A stretch of 64,000 nt of DNA from Sclerotiophoma versabilis (taxonomy: Eukaryota; Ascomycota; Dothideomycetes; Pleosporales; Didymellaceae), in NCBI GenBank assembly GCA_012274445.1, contig JAAROD010000004.1, positions 2,790,001-2,854,000 on the forward strand, in the 5' to 3' direction. The notes under the pieces were generated by a model. It saw only the letters and a list, made by a program, of their open reading frames with translations, searched no databases and had not been told where the DNA came from. The first letter of the stretch is position 1. Every line of letters begins with the position of its first letter. The translations under genes were made by a program, and so were the position numbers. Of this stretch, positions 46,988 to 56,376 are shown one piece after another.

Positions 46988-47227
46988 ATGTGTGTCCGCA
47001 ACGGTATCGAATACTCTTGTCCTGACGGTCATGTACTGCTCAACCCTGTAAGGCCTTCTAATTTTTGTTTTCTAGCTCAGCATGGTCCAATACGGCGCCA
47101 GTGTGGCGATATCGTGGACAAGATTATGAAGATTGGTAAATGGTGTACTGACTGCTGGATGCTCGAAGAGAATGTCAAGAGATCGGCTTTCGAGAATATT
47201 CAGGGTAAAGGCAGACGAAGATATTGA
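46988..47227 (+). CDS. Small Cys-rich hypothetical protein (tentative)
   Basis: A 79-codon ORF starting MCVRNGIEYSCPDGHVLL. It has cysteines spaced as C...C-P-D-G-H, then C, C, and CTDCW, which resembles small zinc-binding fungal proteins with C/H pairs. It ends in a basic stretch (KGKGRRRY). I do not know a function. No signal peptide, so it is unlikely to be secreted. The ATG at 46988 is preferred over the upstream in-frame ATG at 46859 because the patterned cysteines begin there. Transcription evidence would be needed to be confident that it is a gene. Confidence 0.4.
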   Translation: MCVRNGIEYSCPDGHVLLNPVRPSNFCFLAQHGPIRRQCGDIVDKIMKIGKWCTDCWMLEENVKRSAFENIQGKGRRRY

Positions 47228-47434
47228 TGCTGGTAGTAAGTGAGCTGTAGAATACTATCATTATAGCGGTGGAAAAAACTTTCCTCACTTGGTCATGCCT
47301 TTACCTTCGCTTTTACCATCTAAGCTCGATCTTCGCTTGTTGTCGCCTTTCCGAACCTTTTTCTCCCACATCAGCGACTCTTCCATCAACTCAATCTCAG
47401 CACGACAACAGTGTGCACGATCTAGCAGACAACG

Positions 47435-48297
47435 ATGCTCACTCGCAGGCATGAAGAACGTTATAGCTCAGAGAACGGAGTGCACGCATTCAAGAGCATC
47501 CATAATGGCACAGCAGAACCCAAGTTTATGAACGGATACCGATCATTTGCGCATGCGAACCTACTAGCAAAGATTTTAAGAGATCCACAGTTACGAGAGG
47601 ACTTCAAACGTTTGCCGAGCGTTACCAAGGTTGTATTTACCACTGGAATTTCACTACCATGGATGATGGTAGGCCATGCGTACTTGCCGGACAGAACCAA
47701 CCAACAAGAACGCATATGGGCAAGATTCCACGAACCAGGACCAAGGAGAGCGATGAAGGGAAATGACCGCGACTTCAATCTCGGATTCTGCCTGACAGAC
47801 GGAACGACACAGTCGTTCACGTCGCCCAGCGAGATCAACCTTGACAGGTCATTTGCTCATTTCCGATTATCGACAAGAGATCAGCTTCGAGCAGTGCTGC
47901 TGTTCTACCTTCTCGAAAAAGGCCACCTAGAGCGTATTTATTTCGGTTTCAAATTCTTCCGCGATTTGAAGAATGCCTGCGCACAGATAGCGGATAGCCG
48001 AGTAGAGACGATGCCGGTGTCATCTAAGTCCTCGACACCGTTGTCTCACACACCTTCAGCAGCCGATGGAGAAATATCTGATGCCGAGCATGCCATAGCC
48101 CAATCGCCAGTGGAAGACAAATCAGACACAGAACCGTCTTACGCATCTTCAGAGTGTTGGAGTCCTGAAGAGGGCAAGGATGACTTCGAGAGCGAGCCCG
48201 AGCCAGATGCTGGCGCAGAGTACAAAAGTAAGCTGGATCAGGCAGCTGCTTTGCGTTTGCACACTAACGTCTTCCAGTACCAAAGAAAAGGGCACTA

Positions 48298-48328
<31 letters not shown>

Positions 48329-48753
48329 TAGGTCGCTGGCACACTTCATTATAATATAGGAATGCTGACCTTTGACAGCTTGCATTATTCCAGATTCTCG
48401 TGAAACGTGTCCGTCAAAGAATCAAAACTACAAGCGGATCTGTCAAACACGAGAAAAAGAGATTGAAAAATCAACTTTCTTCGCTTGAAAGAGAGTTCAA
48501 AGACGTTGAGCAGTTGTTGGAGGAAGAAGGTGCCAAGGTTGTATGCTTAGACAACAAAAATTCTTTGTTGCAGTTGGCAAACGAAAAAGTAAACGAAGAT
48601 TTGCAAGATACGCACCAAAAGCTGGACCGGGCTAGCTGGACTCTAAAACAAATGAATGAAGTGGAAGAAGCAAGAGGCAAAAGACTCGGGGAGCTCGATC
48701 AGGAGATGCAGAACCTCCGAGACTGGAAGGAGAAGGTTCGAAGGATGTTCTGA
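47435..48753 (+). CDS. Hypothetical protein with acidic microexon and C-terminal coiled coil
   Basis: Unrecognised protein of 405 residues, reconstructed from three exons: 47435-48227, 48278-48327 (50 nt) and 48379-48753. Intron 1 (50 bp) has donor GTAAGC, CTAAC and TTCCAG. Intron 2 (51 bp) has donor GTAGGT, CTGAC and GACAG. The joins are in frame and turn an apparent stop and a GAT repeat into PKKRAL followed by ten Asp. Residues 1-190 look folded (GISLPWMMVGHAYLP; DQLRAVLLFYLLEKGHLERIYFGF). Residues 190-265 are acidic and Ser/Glu-rich, probably disordered. The last 120 residues form a strong coiled coil (heptads in KRLKNQLSSLEREFKDVEQLL onward). Basic PKKR could be a nuclear signal. Confidence 0.65.
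48298..48327 (+). repeat. GAT trinucleotide repeat (10 units)
   Basis: Ten consecutive GAT codons at the end of the 50-nt middle exon of the coiled-coil gene, encoding Asp10, directly next to the splice donor GTAGGT. Confidence 0.85.
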
Positions 48754-48891
48754 AGCCGGGAGGGGCGGTAAGAAATCAGCGTCAGATGCTTCGAAAATCA
48801 GGTTCGGTTTCATTGGGTCGGGTGGCTCTGTAATTTTATGACCTTGTATATCCGAGATACTGACAAAGTATGCTGTCGGAATGCAACCTTA

Positions 48892-50338
48892 TCACAGTTT
48901 TAACTCAACCCCAGTAGCAATCTGTCCTGATGTCTCTTCCCGACTGCATAACGGCATAGTTCCTGGTGTCGTTCTCAACGCTTCTTCAATGATAGCGAGG
49001 GCGAGGTCAAGCTGCTCTTCTGTGACTGTGATGGGTGGTGCAATACGAAACACTCCGCCGAAAGACGCCATGGTAGCAAGCTGTGCCCACAGTCCCATCT
49101 CCATCATCTTGTTTGATACTGCTGCTCCGACTTCCGGCGCACCGACCTTTGTCTTTCGGTCTCCTACAATCTCCATCCCTCCCATCAGACCACGACCACG
49201 TACGTCTCCAATGCATCCGTACCGCGACTGCAATTTCCTTAGACCAGCCTGGAGCTTGATGCCTAGTCGCTTCGATCTGGCGCAGAGGTCATCTCTGATC
49301 ACTATTTCCAGGACTTTGTCCCCTACAGCTGCCGGAAGAGGATCGTTGATGTGCGTGGTGTAGAAGAGGAAGTTGTTTTCTTTCGCATGCTGTGCAATGC
49401 TGTTCGACGTCAGGACTGCGCTAAGCGGAATTCCGTTGCCGAGCGTTTTGCTGAGTGTGACAATATCTGGGACCACGCCCTCATCTTCTGGGTGATGGGT
49501 AAAGGCAAACATATCTCCAGCTCTTCCAAGGGCTGTCTGTGCCTCGTCTACAATAAGTAGCATGCCTCTCGCTTCGCAGTGCTTCTTCAATGCTTTCAGG
49601 TAGCCTGGAGGTAGTTCGAGCATGCCGCCGCTAGACAAGATAGGTTCAACGATAGCTGCAGCAAGTGAGCCACATGATTGCTTGTCTAATAAATCGAATC
49701 CATAGTTCAGCTCAGTCTCCCAATCATGAGAGCCATCTGCTTTCCTAAAGATCGAACGGTACGAGTGTGGTGTGGGTAGCGCAAGGTTCCCAATCATGTT
49801 CGGTCCATAACCTGAGCGTCCTGCGTGATATTGCGCACCAAGCGATGCACCAGTCATCCCGTGCCATGAAGCCGCCAGCCCAACGATCTCAAACTTTCCG
49901 GTGTAGAATTTAGCTAAGCGGATTGCTGCTTCGTTGCTTTCGCCGCCAGTGCTGAGAAAAAATGCCTTATCGAGACCTGCGGGCGCAGCACCAGTCAGAC
50001 GCTTGGCGAGTTTAATGACTGGTGGGCTGATCATCCCGCTGAACAAATGGTCAAGGTGTTGTGCATGGTCGTTGACGACCCTCACGACTTCCGGATGTCC
50101 GTGCCCGATAAGTGTTGACATTTGACCCTGCTGTCATCAGCTTTGCATGCTTGTTAAAAGAAATCATGGCACATGCCGATGTGAAGTCCATCATTCTGTG
50201 TCCACTCTGCGTCTCTATGTAGATGCCATCTGTTGAGGTGATGATCTCCGAATGGAAAGCAGTGCCGTAGGTCAACAGACAATCATCAGCATCTCGTTGG
50301 AGCTGTTCGGCATCAATGGTATCATAGGGACGAGTCAT
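48892..50338 (-). CDS. Class III PLP-dependent aminotransferase, 2,2-dialkylglycine decarboxylase-like
   Basis: PLP enzyme of fold type I. Dialkylglycine decarboxylases couple decarboxylation of 2,2-dialkylglycines to transamination of pyruvate. Exons 50338-50177 and 50127-48892; 465 residues. The 49-bp intron (50176-50128) uses a GC donor (TCG|GCATGT) and acceptor CAG; no GT donor gives a working frame. Splicing yields MMDFTSGQMSTLIGHGHPE, the expected early block of the family. PLP-binding features: STGGESNEAAIRLAK, IVDEAQTALGRAGDMF (Asp for the pyridine nitrogen) and Lys about 281 in LSKTLGNGIP. C-terminal GDVRGRGLMGGMEI is also typical. The exact substrate is uncertain within class III. 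Divergent from the Zn2Cys6 gene across 486 bp. Confidence 0.85.
50128..50176 (-). other. GC-AG intron in the aminotransferase gene
   Basis: 49 bp, phase 0, donor TCG|GCATGT, acceptor GCAG. The exon frames differ, so an intron is required. This is the second GC-AG intron in the window. Confidence 0.7.
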
Positions 50339-50824
50339 TATTTAGAAGATGTGGTAATGTTGAAAGTCTTGCAATATGAAGTTACCAACGTTGCTATTGC
50401 GGGCAGAAAGCCCTAATAAACCACTTGGGCATGCACATAGTGGGAATGAGTGTGGTTGCCGACGGGAAGGCGAGACCTAATAACAGTCCTAGGACAGTAT
50501 GGGTTTCGGCTCTGTCCATACGAGTAGCTGCATATCGATTTATCGTCCAAGCTGGAGAGGAAGAATGAGATTGGTGGGGAGGAGTCGTCTTCGCAGTTGA
50601 CCGTTAGCGCTTGCCAAATGTAGCAATTCCCGATAAAAAAGGTGGAGCAAAATCTCACGTAGTGCGAAGTTCTCCGTGATAACAACTTTTCCGTTCACCG
50701 TGGCGCGGATCCGAATTGTATACTGCCACGCCAAAACCTCGTTCAGTGACTTGCGCATTCAACATTGGCGACCAGCAGGCCGAGCGTGACTTGCTTAATC
50801 GAAGCCTTGGTGACGTCATGGCTG
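50339..50824. promoter_or_regulatory. Bidirectional promoter, aminotransferase / Zn2Cys6 regulator
   Basis: 486 bp between divergent start codons. No perfect CGG-N-CCG palindrome was confirmed by eye. Short ORFs within are not supported. Confidence 0.4.
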
Positions 50825-53094
50825 ATGCCGCGTCAACAACACCATTTGCTTTTCGACCGTGCGTTGTCCCATCGTCACGCTTGTGCCTTTCTACTAATCA
50901 CCTTGAAGCTATCGCTCGCACAAGTATCCAGCTTGCAGCTTTTGTCGCAACAGAAAGACGAGGTGCGACTTCGATATCCCAGGGAAGCCGTGCCGGCTAT
51001 GTCGCGAACGAAAAAGAACATGTGATTACGGAGGGAAATCTGCAGCTTTAGGTACGTTCACCTTTCATGGCAACGAACTAGCAAACTCTTCAGAATACAG
51101 TAGGCAGCCAAGTTAAACACTTTCTCTCTACATGACTTGATAAATGGTCAGAGGACAAAACGTTATGTAAAACGCAACCTAAACTCAAATACCTCCAAAG
51201 ACCTTCTGGCCTGGGTTTTGAGGGGGGATTCACTGCTGCATTCGAGCTGTTCGGAAAGAGGAAAGGCTCTCTTTGAACACTCTGTTGACTGTGATTAGCA
51301 GGAAATCAAAACGTCCATGACCTGAGTCTCGAACAAGACCGCAATTTAGGAAATGGCACAATGAAGCCATCTAAGCGGGCACGACGTGCCCATAGCTCTC
51401 CTATTGAGCGGCAGTTACTGACACCACAAAGAGGCAGTACAGCGACTCTTTCTGGCTTCACTTCGGTGACAGGAACATCACCGACTGAATCATCCTTGAT
51501 GATGAACCCTCATATGGCTGAAGACATAACAGTATTGCAACAATATCTGACCTCAACTACAAGTGAGAGAAGCATGCCCTCCAAGATCTATAGTACTGTA
51601 TCGACTGGACCTGGAAGTAGTCCGGTTGTCTATCTGACGTTGCCGAAAAGGCGCAGCGGTTTGAAGAATGCTGTGGATCCCGGAAGAGCACAGAGAGAAA
51701 TCATCGAACATGTACTCAGCCCGTTTGCATCTGAGGTGCGAAGGGCATATTTTGAACATCTACATCCATGCTTTCCTGTACTGGACGAAAAAACCTTCTT
51801 GGATATGTGGCATGATGACTCGGACCGCATCTCGCAGGCGCTGGTCTGTGATCTCTATGCTTCAGCCCTACAAGTCTGGGCCCGTTCAACAGTACTCTGC
51901 AACCAACCACGACCTGACCCTCACTTCATCTGGAACCAAGCTGTTACTGCCCTCCAGGATGATTTCATGGTTCCGACTATTTCAACAGTCCATGCAGCCG
52001 TATTAGATCTATTAGGGCGTCCAGTCATTGGAGTTACTGGTAACATTGTCAATGCTGGTAGAATTGTTACTCTCGCTCAAAGCCTGGGCCTGCACAGAGA
52101 TCCGTCGTCATGGAAAGCTACAATGCACGAGAAGTGTGTACGTATCAACCTCTGGTGGGGTGTCCTAATACATGACTACTGGTCCAGCATCGGTCACGGC
52201 ATACCACCCACCATCAACCCACAGTACCATGATGTACCCATTCCTACATTCGGTGATGGCACAGATACAGGCACACAAGCTCAAACTCGGTCGCAGAGTA
52301 ATTCAACGTTTGTGCATCTATGTAAGCTGAGTCAGATTCTGGGCGACATACTTCCACTCGTCTACTCGCTTCGAGAAGCATCTGGAGACATCATGAGGCG
52401 GCTTAGAAAGACTGAGTGCGCTCTGGACGATTGGGTGCTTGCACTTCCCGATTACCTTCAGCCTGCTCATACAATACCAGGTGCTGTAAACGGAGCAAGC
52501 AATCTGTGGTTTGCTTATCTATCCATTAAGTTACTCGTATGCCGACTTTACTTCAAAGCAGTTTTGGGGAAATCCGACGAATCGTCTGAATCGCGCCAAT
52601 ACCACCTTGTTATGCTCAGAAACGCTGCTTTGGAGGCGACAGGCTTTGTTATATCCCTCACAGATGGCCAGTTACAAGAATTCTGGATGCCGTACACCTC
52701 TTACCTCCTGGTAACATCCGCCACGATCCTACTTAGATGTACGATCGAGAGCACTGACCTAGCCACGAAAAAGACCTGCTTGACGAAGCTTGTGGTGTTC
52801 CGAGATCGTTTGTGGACAGCGCGCAACACATTGCAGTGGGACCTTGCAGACTTCTGCCTCGAAAGGTGTGACGAGCCTATCCAGAAGATAGCAGACGCTA
52901 TTGGACTACCTTCGCCCCACCTGGTAGCCTCAACGTCAATTGATCAGGCGACTGTGTCGGCCTCCAGTGAATCTCATTTGGCTCCCGTTGACTCATCGTC
53001 TGCAGGCAATCTATTCCTTCCAATAGACTCGCTTGACTATCCCTGGGAAACATTGTGGGATGCAATAGAAGGGCCGTGGCATATACAGATCTAA
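50825..53094 (+). CDS. Zn2Cys6 fungal-type transcription factor
   Basis: Predicted 657-residue regulator. Proposed exons: 50825-50882, 50932-51051 and 51299-53094 (sum divisible by three). Exon 2 encodes a full binuclear zinc cluster: CSFC-RNRKTR-C, then C-RL-C-RERKRT-C, spacing CX2CX6CX8CX2CX6C. Exon 3 carries the fungal-specific middle homology region (about residues 150-400): RAYFEHLHPCFPVLDEKTFL, AGRIVTLAQSLGLHRDPSSW and RINLWWGVLIHDYW are typical. Intron 1 (49 bp) has a GTGCCT donor. Intron 2 (247 bp, GTACGT donor, TAG acceptor) is unusually long for this locus, so a further small exon could be hidden in it. The cluster and the middle region are certain; the exact 5' structure is not. 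Likely regulator of the divergent aminotransferase gene, by position only. Confidence 0.82.
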
Positions 53095-53688
53095 GCTCAT
53101 CTCACCGTTCTGACTTTATGTCATAGAAGTTTCCGGACCGGATCACGCTGCGCTAAAGGGGCAAGATTATCGTATTCTTTAGCGTACTTGTACACGTTGG
53201 GCAACTACCTCCAATGGCTGAACTCGCTCCTCTACCTTTGCCTTTTTTTCTTCTGAGAATACCCTACCAGTCTCCTGCTGCAGCACCTTCTGACAACCTA
53301 TGTGCTGGCATGAGATTCTTCTGTATTGGGATTCAGATGATATCGACAGGTAACATCTGGCTGGGCACTGTTGGGCCGCAAAGAAAGATCGAGTTGCAGT
53401 CAACTCTACCGAGTGAGACGAATACGAAAACGGATTGAAGATATGGCCGACCTTGAGAGCCTCTACTTTAGACGTGTGTAAAAATCAGAGACTTTGCAAG
53501 TAGTTGCCTTCGCTAGGTAATTCCCCCGTACTCAAAACCCAAGAGTTGATTTTGGTATGATTGATACACGATATTATGCAAAACAGCTTCCTGGGCGATG
53601 TATACATTCATCTGAGTGATGCAAGGCATGTGCAACATACTTAGAACACTACTATGATCCAGGGAGGCAATGACTTTGAAAGCCGAGG
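53095..53688. other. Intergenic region
   Basis: 594 bp between the 3' ends of the Zn2Cys6 gene (+) and the HET pseudogene (-). Nothing recognisable. Confidence 0.5.
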
Positions 53689-56376
53689 CTATTGGATCAC
53701 AAAGTGTTGTTTTCCGGCTTCAAGCTTGTCAGATGAGGAAGACAATATGCCCTCTCCGTCCATATAGTCGTGGACATACACTTCCCCAATCAAGACCCAG
53801 TTGGGGGTCCCATGAAATACGTGTTTCCGAAGGATGACTGGAACACTGCAGCCAAAGAGAACACATATGCAGTCCCCAGGTTTGGCGTACTGAGGAGCCA
53901 ATCCATAAAGTCTTGCAGTCGGTTTTGCAGGCGATTGACCGGAGAAGGTCCGACGGTTCTAGACGGTATCGCGAACCACTTCCAGATAGGTTCTACAACC
54001 AGTACTTAACTCCAATTCCAAGAGCTCCTTGACATCTATAGTGCCTGGGAGACGACAACCGGATTCAATTTCGGCTTTGTGGTAGCGCAATGCGGCGTCC
54101 AGCTCCTCTCTCCAGTGCTGTGGTGCTCGATTCTCATGTTTGTCACGATCGGCGCACAGTATTCGCCAAACACGGTCCGGGATATGCATGCCGCTTTTCG
54201 TATCAAGCCCTCCACCAATGACCACAAGACAGTCTTTTACGATAACTGCATTTGCCATCCTTGGCGAAATTGTACCGATATGCCCAAGAACAATGCCACT
54301 GACCTCAAGCATGTATGCCTCCCGAACGTACATCATGGAAAATTCGAGCTTCCTCTGCCGATCTGCGTTGTAGACTCTTTTCACACTGCTTCCGACCAAT
54401 GGTTTTCCATGGACGCGTTGGTTGCTCCGAACGAAGGGCTTCCATAAACAATGCGGTCTATCGATGCTATCCACGAAGGGAGTATGAGTTTTATCTGAGG
54501 ATGAGCTTGCGTGCCAGGGTATATAGCGGAAACTGAAACAGGTGCCCAGGGACGGCATATGATGTCCAAAGACTGTGAGCTGATACAGCAATGGAATTAA
54601 AAAATCTGTAAAGACGTCCAGAGGGGATTTGCGGTAGTTTGCTTGGAACCAATGTGCAGATAACGTGCTCTCTGGCAACCAGGAGACATTGTTGGCAAGT
54701 CCAAGGAGAGCATCTATAGCATCGCGGACGTCTGAAGTCTCACAAAAAGCTGCGAAAATGACCAAATCCTCTAGGCTCATGCAACGTGTTCCTGTTGTCA
54801 CGCCCAATCGCGTCGATCTAGAAAAAACTGCCTCCAACAGGTCTAACAACCGAGTGGCAGGGGAGTCACGAAAGTTGGGCATGGTAGTCGGGTCCAATAA
54901 GCCAGGCATGTGTTCAAGGTTATGTTGCACCGAGCGAAAGGCCCGTACAAAGTCGGTCATCCCCAACTGACAACCGCCGCAAATTATGGTAGAGCTCGAC
55001 GAAAATGCAGCTTCTTGAATTACCCAGCGCCTTCGTAACCAAGCTCTTTCGAGCAGCTGATAGAGAGTATGAGCTGCAGGACTTTGCACCAAGAAGATAT
55101 GTTGAGTAGTCTGCTGCTCCCTTGATACTAGGTGATTGATAAAGCTCATTGCAGCATCGCTCGTTGCGTCAGCTTCACCTAACCAAATCCAGACATTCTC
55201 GGCTTCTTGGTAGATGTCAGCCATGCGACTGAGTTGCGTGTTCTTTTCCATTGGATTATTTTAATCGATGCATAGAGAATCCACCCAAAGGCAAACGTAC
55301 TCATCTCGGTGTCTCATTCTCTGTAGTGCATGATACAAGTTAGGTTCAATGTAGACGACATTATTGTTAATTGTAATTCGATGAATGCCTGGTTCGTCTC
55401 CCCATATGTAGCTCACTGCGTTGAACTTCGGGTGTGGAGTACGCCTGAAATCATCGAGTTGCTCTGTTAAAGCGTTGCCCAGTTCTCCTGGATCAATAAT
55501 GAACAGTCGGAATTGCCAACCCGTAATTGGTCGATAGAGCTGTAGTGTCATCGCGTGCATTAAGGTGTTGGCAATGCTTCCGCTGTCGGTTACATCTCTG
55601 TTGAAGATCCTTTTGAACCGTGCCAAAACCTTGTTACGCCCTTCTCCATAGAGAAAAGGCATTCGCACACCAAAGAATACTGACAGGTGATACACCGGAT
55701 CTTCTTCTGTGGCAGACTTGCATTGCTCCACCCATCAGAGGCAGTTGTCGATGCTATATTGAGTTAAGTCGAACCCGTCAAGAACCTTAAACGGGACTTC
55801 TATGGCATCGCTGACGATATTTCTGATGACTGGAGACTGTCTAGTGCCGAGCCGGAGTCCTTCCGCAGAATAGAACTCAACGATCTTGGGTGCGAGCAAA
55901 TCGATTAGAATCCAGCCTCGAGAAAACCACTCCTACGATCTGAGGCTGGGCTCCCAACCTGGCAGCAGCTTGGACCCCTGCAGCCGATCGGATATGGCCA
56001 CATCGGCGAGATAGACATAGCATCTGACGGAGCGCCGACATATGTCAAAAAGAAGGTATGGGGATTGTTTGACCTCGCTGTCGTTGAGCCGATCGATACA
56101 GCACGTGTCCACCCAAACGTAATGTACCCCGTCGAGTGCAGCCTGCCTGGCACCAAACATAAGCTTGTTGTATCCTCGTTTGTTCCTGGCGTCGCCTCGC
56201 ACTATTTCTTGAAAATGAACTTCCTCGGTGCCCCAGGTGTGCGAAAGTATCGCATACGGTGGGATGCCTGGTCTGTTAAACTCTAACAAGCTCAGCTCAC
56301 CTTCCTTTTCGAGCCGTAGGAGACGCATGATGGCAGTCGTGCATGATAAGTCGATCATGGCAAGCAAAGCAAGCAA
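53689..56376 (-). pseudogene. Tandem HET-domain (heterokaryon incompatibility) gene, disrupted by four in-frame stops
   Basis: A single reading phase runs for 896 codons from 56376 (likely original start 56328, MRLLRLEKEG) to 53689. It keeps HET-family sequence throughout but is broken by TAG at 55933-55935, TGA at 55735-55737, TAA at 55261-55263 and TAG at 53959-53961. First module: YAILSHTWGTEEV, YVWVDTCCID, WFSRGWILIDLLAP and MPFLYGEG, a HET-E/HET-D-like HET domain. Second module, starting some 20 residues later: FRLFIIDPGEL, FNAVSYIWGD, CLWVDSLCID and AWLRRRWVIQEAAF, the HET-6/OR type. The C-terminal end is also recognisable (PGDCICVLFGCSVPVILR, LIGEVYVHDYMDGE). HET proteins mediate allorecognition and regulated cell death. 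The third stop falls where the family has Gln (CINQ), consistent with CAA to TAA. No frameshift is seen. Confidence 0.85.
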
